A stretch of 64,000 nt of DNA. It comes from JAAXVQ01 sp964604705. Its GTDB lineage: Bacteria; Oederibacteriota; JAAXVQ01. The position numbers and the translations under genes were made by a program. The stretch covers positions 1 to 64,000 of the forward strand of contig CAZSAP010000004.1 of NCBI GenBank assembly GCA_964604705.1. Reading direction: 5' to 3'. The notes below the pieces were generated by a model. It had not been told where the DNA came from and did no database searches. It saw only the letters and a program-made list of their open reading frames with translations. Positions 1-8,000 of this stretch are shown piece by piece; within the stretch, counting starts at the first letter, position 1; every line of letters starts with the position of its first letter.

Positions 1-43
1 CCCTCCCCCTCACCCCCTCCCACCAAATCCTGGGGAGGGGAAT
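1..43. repeat. Dispersed C-rich/G-rich inverted repeat, copy 1
   Basis: A run of C-rich sequence followed by ATCCTGGGGAGGGGAAT (27-43) can fold on itself (CCCCTCCC against GGGGAGGGG). The same 17 bases, with a similar C-rich left arm, recur at 37085-37127. It is cut by the window start. No coding sequence is seen here. This looks like a dispersed intergenic repeat of unknown function. Confidence 0.6.
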
Positions 44-72
44 AGTAAATAGATGTTTGGCACGAACGGTGT

Positions 73-258
73 TTGTAGGGGCGTATTGCATACGCCTGCC
101 CCCGATGTTTTATCCCGTGATCCACGAAAAAGTCTTGTCCCAAACAATTAAAAAGCATATTATCTCCCCTATAGCACATGCAGTTTCTCGGTAGTTCCTA
201 GTAACCTTTCAAGCAGCAGAAGCACCAATTGGTATTGTAGGGGCGTATTGCATACGCC
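73..258. repeat. Two copies of a 24-bp palindromic intergenic repeat
   Basis: The 24 bases at 73-96 are repeated exactly at 235-258. Each copy has a perfect hairpin, GGCGTAT-TGC-ATACGCC; in the second copy the stem extends by one more pair. The rest of 1-382 has no convincing gene, so this 382-base stretch is non-coding and repeat-bearing. It forms the left edge of the A+T-rich two-gene block that follows. Confidence 0.75.
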
Positions 259-382
259 CTTAATGGCGGATGCAAAAACAAGCAGCGAAATAATAGAAGT
301 GAGTGGGGAATGGGATTTTGGCGGGGCTTAAGTTGAAAAGTCGACTCTGGTACTCAAAACAGGCTTATGGAGGTGGTGGGCA

Positions 383-2290
383 ATGAGGTTAATTAAGTTT
401 CGAATTAGCGATTTTCGTTGCATCGAAGATAGCGGGTGGGTGACCATTGAGGACATGACTTGCCTAGTCGGAAAAAATGAAGCTGGCAAATCTGCTCTTT
501 TGAATGCTCTCAATAAGATAAACCCAGGGGGAGGAGAATCCCCGGACTTTAATGCCCTCGACGAATATCCTCGGTGGAAATATGATAAATATCAGGATAT
601 GGGATCACCAGAATCCGATGTAATAGAAACGGAATGGGAACTTACGGATTCGGAAAAACTAAAGGTTGAAGGGAAACTTAGAGAAAGAGCACTCAAGAGT
701 AATAAAGTTATAGTCACGAATGGTTATGGGACAAGCAAAAAGTGGACGTTTGATTTTGACGAAAAACAGATTCTTCAAAACTTCATCGACAATCAAAAAG
801 AAGAAACTGCTGAAAAGCTGAAAGAAATTTCTGACAATCTTTCCTTGTTCCGACAAAAAGTTGAACAGACGCTCGATAAAGAGGAACAGGCGATTGTTCT
901 ACAGGCCTTTGATAAATTATTTCCTGATAAAACGGCTTTGTCGGCAATTAAGGGATTGATCGATGAATTTCTTCCGAAATTTATTTATTTTTCTAAATAC
1001 GATGCGTTAGAAGGGGAAGTCGCGATTAATGAACTAAGCAAACAGCCCCAGGACGAAAAGTTTAAAGTGTTTAATGCACTCATGGGTTTGGTTAAAACAA
1101 CGCCCCAACAACTTCAACAAATGACCAAGTTCGAAGAGCTACAATCGAAATTAGAAGCGGTATCGAATAGTGTTAGTCGTACTTTGAAAAACTATTGGAA
1201 ACAAAATCAATACTTAAAGGTGCGGTTTGATTTTAGAGAGGCCATTCCAGGTGACCCAGCACCTCTAAATGCTGGGAAGATATTCCGAACCAGAATTGAA
1301 GATACAAGGCATGAATTCACCGGCCCCTTGAAACACAGGAGTACGGGTTTCATGTGGTTCTTTTCTTTTGTCGTTTGGTTTTCAAGGCTTAACGAAACTT
1401 ATGGAAATAATATTGTTGTGTTGCTGGATGAACCGGGATTAACACTTCATGGTAATGCCCAAGAAGACCTCTTGCGTTATTTTAAAGAGCAAGTATTAAC
1501 CAAATGTCCGATTATCTATTCCACCCATTCTCCTTTTATGGTGGATGGCTCAAATTTACATAAAGTACGTGCGGTTGAAGATAAGTCCACGGATGAAAAA
1601 ATTATTGGCACGAAGGTCTCGGATGACGTTTTAACAGTAAGTAGTGATACGACATTTCCGCTTCAAGGAGTAATGGGTTTTGATATTGCCCAGACCTTGT
1701 TTGTTGGTCCGAACAATCTTCTTGTCGAAGGCCCTTCTGATATCCTCTATTTCACCATGGCTTCCCAACTGTTGGTTCAAAAAGCGAAAAAAGGACTTTC
1801 GCCTAAATGGGTGATGATACCTGTTGGTGGTGCTGATAAAGTTGTTACATTTGTAAGTCTTCTTAAAGGTAATAAACTGATAATCAGTATATTCCTGGAC
1901 ACCACAAAAAAGAAGCAGCGGATAGATGATTTGGTCAAATCTAAAATCATGGAAAAAAATCGGATACTTACTCCGGGTATGTTTACTGGCAAGAGCGAAG
2001 CGGATATTGAGGATTTATTTGAAGAACAAGCGTATTTGGATATTGTGAACGTGATTTATGAAGCCGAACTCAAGGGCAAGACAATAACTTTGGGTGATTT
2101 GGAACATGGCGAGCGGATCGTGAAACGCCTTGAAAAATATTTTGCTTCAAATGGTCTCGGCGAATTTGAACACTACAGGCCTGCTTATGAAGCGTTGCGA
2201 AATCAAAATAGCCAAGATCGACTATTTACAGTTTCGGCATTGAACCATTTCGAGAATATTATTGAACGCTTAAATGGGCTTCTTGCATAA
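383..2290 (+). CDS. OLD-like AAA ATPase with C-terminal TOPRIM nuclease domain
   Basis: 635 aa. The N-terminal ABC/SMC-like ATPase half has a Walker A motif GKNEAGKS (residues 30-37), a Walker B with DEP at Asp349-Glu350 and a switch histidine in YSTHSPF (His382). The C-terminal half looks like a TOPRIM domain: LLVEGPSD with Glu449, an Asp at 506 in IFLDTTKK, and an acidic EADIEDLF stretch. This is the OLD (overcoming lysogenisation defect) architecture, whose members are ATP-regulated DNA nucleases, often in phage defence (for example GajA of Gabija). The usual DxD of TOPRIM is only half present (Asp506 followed by Thr-Thr). The start is set by GGAGGTGG 14 bases upstream of the ATG. The gene is A+T-rich relative to the region after 5 kb. 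No GajB-type helicase lies beside it. Confidence 0.8.
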   Translation: MRLIKFRISDFRCIEDSGWVTIEDMTCLVGKNEAGKSALLNALNKINPGGGESPDFNALDEYPRWKYDKYQDMGSPESDVIETEWELTDSEKLKVEGKLRERALKSNKVIVTNGYGTSKKWTFDFDEKQILQNFIDNQKEETAEKLKEISDNLSLFRQKVEQTLDKEEQAIVLQAFDKLFPDKTALSAIKGLIDEFLPKFIYFSKYDALEGEVAINELSKQPQDEKFKVFNALMGLVKTTPQQLQQMTKFEELQSKLEAVSNSVSRTLKNYWKQNQYLKVRFDFREAIPGDPAPLNAGKIFRTRIEDTRHEFTGPLKHRSTGFMWFFSFVVWFSRLNETYGNNIVVLLDEPGLTLHGNAQEDLLRYFKEQVLTKCPIIYSTHSPFMVDGSNLHKVRAVEDKSTDEKIIGTKVSDDVLTVSSDTTFPLQGVMGFDIAQTLFVGPNNLLVEGPSDILYFTMASQLLVQKAKKGLSPKWVMIPVGGADKVVTFVSLLKGNKLIISIFLDTTKKKQRIDDLVKSKIMEKNRILTPGMFTGKSEADIEDLFEEQAYLDIVNVIYEAELKGKTITLGDLEHGERIVKRLEKYFASNGLGEFEHYRPAYEALRNQNSQDRLFTVSALNHFENIIERLNGLLA

Positions 2291-2471
2291 GTAGGCGAAC
2301 CTTTTTTTGTTAATCGGATAAGAAAATGGACACTAGCCGATTATCCAAAAACCGGCCCCAAAATACAATGCTGGGGCTTAATAGACTCCGCTCCTCAAAC
2401 ACGGTCCCCTTCATGAGTATTTTGTGTTATGGAAACGATAAAGTAGTTCATTAATGATGCAAGGTGTGAAA

Positions 2472-4808
2472 ATGAATCTAATAAATGATAATCAATTAGA
2501 TGAAATAATAGACTTAATAGAGAATAAAAAATGGGGCGAAGCGGAAAAAACATTGAAAAAATTTGCTAGGGCAGGAGATTCGCGGAGTAACTATTATTTG
2601 GGGCATATTTATAACGCTTGGGATAACCCGGAAAAGGATGCGGATAAGGCGAAAAAGTATTTTGGTCTTGCAACGGAATTGCCGAATCCAGTTGCGAATG
2701 CTTTTATACGTTTAGCAATAAATGAACGAAACGCAGCACATGCAAAACGGATTCTTAGGAAAGGATTACAGCTTTTTCCTAAGAACGAGGATATATATTA
2801 TCAGCTTTTAAATTATACCGACATTTCGAATCGTGAAAATATTTACGAAGAAATTATTCTACATAAATGTGGTTCTGAACATATTACTATTTTTATGGCA
2901 ATGACCTATTTTGATCTTAAAAAATACGGAAAAGTGATTGAGGTTTTAGCTGGCTTTGAAGCAACGAAAAAACGGGATAATAATATCTTGGATTGTGCTA
3001 GGGCATTTTCTTACTACGAAATTGGTGAAATTAAAATAGCTAGTAAGCTGTTTTTGAATTTGATCGAAGCGGATTTAAACCATGCACTTAATTATATACC
3101 TCATATTGGAATGGTTCTAATATTATTGGATCAAAATAAAATATCAGAAGCTGAACAATTAATAGAAGAAATTCCTTTCGATAATGAGTTTAGTGGGTTG
3201 GACTGTCCCGGCTTGTCACTTGACCATTGGGGAAATAGTTTTTTTTATGTTAAAGATTATTTTCTTAAAGCAATAAACTTAATGTCAAAGAAAACAGAAA
3301 ATGAAAAAATTTTGGGGATAGTGAGGGGTATCAGGGGGTTGTTTTTATATGGCGCACTCGTTGATTCTGAACCAGTGACAAAGAAAACCCGATCCTCTGT
3401 TAGGAAAGATTTGGAATGTGCACTAAAACAATTTCCGCAAAATAGAAAAATTCTCGAACATTTATTTTGGATATCTAAAACAAGTGATCCGTTAAAAGCG
3501 TGGCGTTACTTGAAGCAAAATGTCTTAAACGGTGGCGAAAATTATGATGAATCTTGTGAGTTTATAGTAGCGGTTAATGCTGAAATTTTTAAAGTGATTT
3601 TAAATGATTTCTCAAATAGCCTGGCTGAATCCTATTATTTAAAACAAGTTTGTAAATCATTTTTAGCTCCAATTATTAGTAGGTTATTCAAAGAAAAAAG
3701 ATTTGCGGAGTTATTAGTCGGCGTTAGTAAAATCCATGATACACTCCTTGCGGAAAATGAAGTGTTGTTTGAAGTTGCGTTTTCGTACTATGAAAGTAAA
3801 AATCTTGCGGCAGCAAAAAAATATTATGAATTGTATATTGAATTACAAGGTGAAAATAATGCGGCGTTGAACAATTTAGGCCTTATTTTTGAAAAAAGTG
3901 GCGATCTATTAAAAGCGAAAGAATTGTATCTAAAAGCAGGTCAATTAAACAATGAAGATGAAATTTGTCGGCGTAACTTAAGTAGAGTTGAAGATGAACT
4001 TAAAAAGAAAGGAAAATTGGAATACGAGTTACAAGGAGCAGTAGAAAAATATCGAAATGAATCACCGTATGTTCAAAAGAAAATCCTTGATTTTTATAAT
4101 CAAAGAAATCCGGATGGGTTAATAATATGCTCATACCGACAAGCTCCTCAGTTTTTAAAAATGTCCGGAACAAAAGCCGCGGATTTTCTTAATGATTTTA
4201 TTTCAAATAAAATATTTGTTAAAGTTGATGATCACAAATATGAAACTAAAAGTAATGTATATAGATTAAATCCATATCTAGAACCCGAATTAGCCAAGAT
4301 TACAGAATCGCTGAAAAATGAGAACGAATTATTCAACTTATGTGAAAGACTTAATACAGAAAACCTTAATTTAATCGGGTATAACGATAGTTTGGTGAAA
4401 AACATCGCGAAATTATCATCCGATGAATTAAAGTTAATGTTGCAACGAGACCTTAAAGAAAATGCGATTGCTGTGATTTTAAAACAGAACAAATCAGCGT
4501 TAATATTAAGTGGTAGTATTTTTGAGGCTATACTAACTGATAGAATTATTGCACATGGTATTACTAAATATAAAATGGGTGATGAAACGAAATTGGTTAT
4601 AAAAATGGATTTGAATGATCTTTTAAAAATTGCAGAAAATGAAAAACTTATTAATTCAACGATGGTTCATTTAGCGCACGGTGTTAGAGGTTATAGGAAT
4701 CTAATTCATCCGGGTGTAGAACAAAGAATTGGGACTATCCAAGTAAGTGATGAAAATGTTGAACTGGCTTGGGGCATCGTTAAGAAAACTCTATGCGAAA
4801 TTAAATGA
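2472..4808 (+). CDS. TPR-repeat protein with winged-helix and HEPN-like C-terminus
   Basis: 778 aa from the ATG at 2472, preceded by AAGGTG at 5 bases; an in-frame ATG at 2454 has no such site. Residues about 1-500 are helical TPR/SEL1-like repeats (for example NYYLGHIY, NNLGLIFEKSGDLLKAKELYLKA). A short winged-helix-like segment follows (about 535-600, CSYRQAPQFLKMSGTKAADF). The last 130 residues resemble HEPN/DUF4145-type domains: a helix SALILSGSIFEAILTDRI, then VRGYRNLIHPG, which gives an R-x6-H motif (Arg739...His746). HEPN domains are often RNases in toxin and defence systems. It lies 181 bases after the OLD-like gene on the same strand and shares its A+T-rich composition. Function is inferred; cytoplasmic, no signal peptide. 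Confidence 0.7.
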   Translation: MNLINDNQLDEIIDLIENKKWGEAEKTLKKFARAGDSRSNYYLGHIYNAWDNPEKDADKAKKYFGLATELPNPVANAFIRLAINERNAAHAKRILRKGLQLFPKNEDIYYQLLNYTDISNRENIYEEIILHKCGSEHITIFMAMTYFDLKKYGKVIEVLAGFEATKKRDNNILDCARAFSYYEIGEIKIASKLFLNLIEADLNHALNYIPHIGMVLILLDQNKISEAEQLIEEIPFDNEFSGLDCPGLSLDHWGNSFFYVKDYFLKAINLMSKKTENEKILGIVRGIRGLFLYGALVDSEPVTKKTRSSVRKDLECALKQFPQNRKILEHLFWISKTSDPLKAWRYLKQNVLNGGENYDESCEFIVAVNAEIFKVILNDFSNSLAESYYLKQVCKSFLAPIISRLFKEKRFAELLVGVSKIHDTLLAENEVLFEVAFSYYESKNLAAAKKYYELYIELQGENNAALNNLGLIFEKSGDLLKAKELYLKAGQLNNEDEICRRNLSRVEDELKKKGKLEYELQGAVEKYRNESPYVQKKILDFYNQRNPDGLIICSYRQAPQFLKMSGTKAADFLNDFISNKIFVKVDDHKYETKSNVYRLNPYLEPELAKITESLKNENELFNLCERLNTENLNLIGYNDSLVKNIAKLSSDELKLMLQRDLKENAIAVILKQNKSALILSGSIFEAILTDRIIAHGITKYKMGDETKLVIKMDLNDLLKIAENEKLINSTMVHLAHGVRGYRNLIHPGVEQRIGTIQVSDENVELAWGIVKKTLCEIK

Positions 4809-4951
4809 AAAATGATTGTGTATTTAAGTGTGACTGGTGCATATAGCGCAAGTGTTCACCTGACACCCCCACTTTTTTCTGGTTGAACCGACTATTAGCT
4901 TCCTGTTGTTCCTTTTTGAGTTTTTACCCCCAATAATATTCCACGCATTCC

Positions 4952-4980
4952 TTGATTTTTCAAATCCCCTCCCCGATAAT
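4952..4980 (+). promoter_or_regulatory. Candidate sigma-70 promoter of the first alpha-2-macroglobulin
   Basis: TTGATT (4952-4957), a 17-base spacer and GATAAT (4975-4980) lie 48 bases before the ATG at 5029. The rest of 4809-5028 is A/T- and C-rich non-coding sequence marking the right edge of the A+T-rich block. Confidence 0.4.
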
Positions 4981-5028
4981 TGTTCTATCTTTTGTCCTTT
5001 CATCCTTAATACCCAGAAAGGATTTCCC

Positions 5029-8000
5029 ATGTCCCGTTTCTCCACTTTTTTTAGATACATCCTCATGTTGTTCCTGGGTCTTTGGCTGATGGCGCCCGTA
5101 CTGTCGGCGTCGGCCCAAGAACTCGACTATGCTCAGCTCAAGGCCCAAGCCGAGAAGGAGTACCAGGATAAATCCTACTCCCGCGCGTACGCACTCTACC
5201 AAAAGGCCGAAGCTTTAAAGTTGGCGGAGGCCGATCAACGCTGGGTGCGTTTCCGCCTGGCCGATACCCTCTGGCGCAGTCAGGGCGGCGAGGACCCGGA
5301 TGGGGAGAAGCTGGAAAAGGCCCGGGAAGCTTTGGAGAAGTTGGTGGAGGAAACCCCGGACGAAGAGGAACGCGACCAGCTCTGGGCCGCGACCCAGGAG
5401 TCTTTGGGGGATTACTACTGGAACCGGCGTTCCTCGCAAGACTGGGGTTCGGGCTGGCAGCATTACCAACAGGCGCTCGAGTGGTGGGCGGGAGCGCGCG
5501 ATATTGAGCTGGCGCGTGCTCGCTACCTGGCCATCGTATGGCGCTGCGAGCGTCCGGCGCAGATTGATTCGGATTACTACTACGGCTACTACGGCAACTA
5601 CCTGCCCATGGATGTTTTGGACAATGTCCTTAAGATTGTAAAAACCCCCGAGGACCTGGCGCACGCGCACTACCTCATGGCCATGGGGTTGTATCGCCAA
5701 GGCGGGGAGTGGGAACAACGGGAGCGGATTCCCGAAGAGTTTCTGGCTGCCCTGAAAATCGGGAAAGCAAGTGAGTGGTACGATGATGCTTTGTTTAACT
5801 ACGCCCAGTGGATGGAAAGCGCCGGCAAGCGCACGCGTCTGCCCAACGGCCAGTGGCAGCAGAGTCCGGATTTTTCCGGGGCACTTGAACTGTACCGGCG
5901 CTTGCTGAGTGAGTTCAAAAAAGGCGAGAGTCGTTACTACGAACAGGCCAAGAGCCGCATTGAAGCCATCACCGCCTCCTCGGTCTCCATCCAAGTATCC
6001 AACATTTTTCTGCCTGACTCCGAGATCCAAGCGTATTTGAATTGGCATAACCAGAAGCGGATTGAGTTGGCGATCTACGCCCTTGACCTTACGGCCGATG
6101 TGGCCTTTACCAAAAAACAGGGAAGCACCGAATGGCTACAATCCGTGAATGTGGCGGGCTTGAAGCAGGTGAAAGCCTGGATCAAGGTCGTGGAAAAAGG
6201 CGCGTACCTGCCGGGAAGTGAAGTGATCCGCCTGGACCGCAAGCTGGAACCCGGGGCGTACGTGATTGTCGCCCAAGGCGAAGGAGCCAAGGCCCGGGAT
6301 TTGATTTTGGTTTCCGATGCCACCCTGGTCATGAAAACCTCAGGTCGCCGGGTGCTGGCCTTTTTCTGCAATGTCCAGGATGGGACGCCTATTCCTCAGG
6401 CCGACGTGAAACTCTACTCACGCACCTATGTCTCCGGCGAGTATGTTTGGAAAACCACCCAGAAGCAGACGAATGCCGATGGGTTGGCGCTCTTTGAGTT
6501 GGCCCCTGGCAGCAGCTCGGAGGAAGTGTTCGTGGCGGCCCGCGCCACCACGCAACAGGCCTTTGCCCTGACCTACGCCTACGGAAGAAGTGAGGACCGT
6601 TCGGAGACCTGGCGCATTTATGCGTACACGGATCGTTCTGCATATCGGCCTGGGGAGAAGGTCCAGTGGAAGATGCTGGCCCGTACCTACAAACTCGGCG
6701 CGTATGCCACCCCGGCCGAGCAAAGTGTGGAGTACGAGATTCACGATCCGCACGGCGCGAAGATTAAAGAGGGCAAACTCAAACTGAATGCCTTTGGCAG
6801 TGCCTGGGACGAAGCAGAGTTGCCGGCCACCCTGCCTCTGGGCGAGTACCGGATTTCGTTCTACACGGCTGGGAGGAAACAAGGGCTGGGCAGTGCCTTG
6901 CTTTTCCGCATGGAAGAATACAAGCTGCCCGAGTTCAAGGTGGCCATCCAAACGGCCGAAGAGAACGGGAAGAAAAAATCCTATCGTCTCGGGGATCGGG
7001 TCGAGGCGAGCATACAAGCCGACTACTACTTTGGCGGACCTGTGGGCAATGCGTCCGTGGAAGTGGTGGTCTACCAAAACCCGTATTACCGCTACTGGGT
7101 CATGGACCATGCCTTCCCGTGGTTTTATGAAGACATGCTCCCGCGCCCGGGGTACGGCGGGCAGGGGCAAGTCATCAAACGCGAAACCTTGAAGACCGAT
7201 GCGCAGGGTCGGGCCGTTGTGTCCTTTACCACCCCGCGCGGGCAGCAGGATATGGAGTACCGCATTGAGGCCCGGGTGGTGGATGCCTCGCGCCGGGAAA
7301 TCATAGCCTCCGATACCGTGAAGGTGACCCGTCACCGGTACGAAGTAAACGTACAGGCCGCGCACTCTCTGTATCGCCCCCAGGATAAAGTTACGCTCTC
7401 GATCAAGGCCCAGGACGCCAATCAAAATCCGGTCTCGGTTTCAGGCACGGTCCGGGTTACGCGCGACCGTTGGGTGGAGATTTGGCTGAATCCTTCCGGG
7501 CAGCAGGTCTGGGCCGACACCTGGCGGCGTGCCCACCCCCAAGGTCCGGCCGTACCTTGGGCCGGGGAGAAACCCGAGCTGGGTTGGCAGATGAAGTTTC
7601 AAGGCTATGAACACGAGGATGTACTCAAGAGCACAGTGAAGACCAACGACGCCGGGGAGGCGGAATTTTCCTTCACCGCGGCCCGCGAAGGGTATTACCG
7701 TGTGGCTTGGGAGAGTGAGGATGACAAGAACACGGAACCCGTAACCGCCGAGACCACGGTCTGGGCCGCCAACAACGCCACCGCGGAATTGGGTTACCGC
7801 CACGGCGGGTTGGAAATCATTTTGGACAAGGACACGGTGCGTGCCGGGGAGAAAGCCCCGGTGTTGATCTCAGCCCCGGTCTCGGGCCGCTCGGTCTTGT
7901 TCAGTGTGGAAGGGGACGATCTTTATTCCTATCAAGTCTTGCGGTTCAACGGACCGGTGAAGCTGGTGGAACTGGACATTGACCCCAAGTTTGTGCCCAA

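Noticed and set aside
2291..2471. Terminator or promoter between the two island genes
   Set aside because: Only a weak GCCCC/GGGGC pairing was found and no T run or well-spaced promoter, so nothing was annotated.
4906..5028. Longer start for the first macroglobulin
   Set aside because: It would put 41 residues before a clear signal peptide and skip the good ribosome-binding site before 5029.
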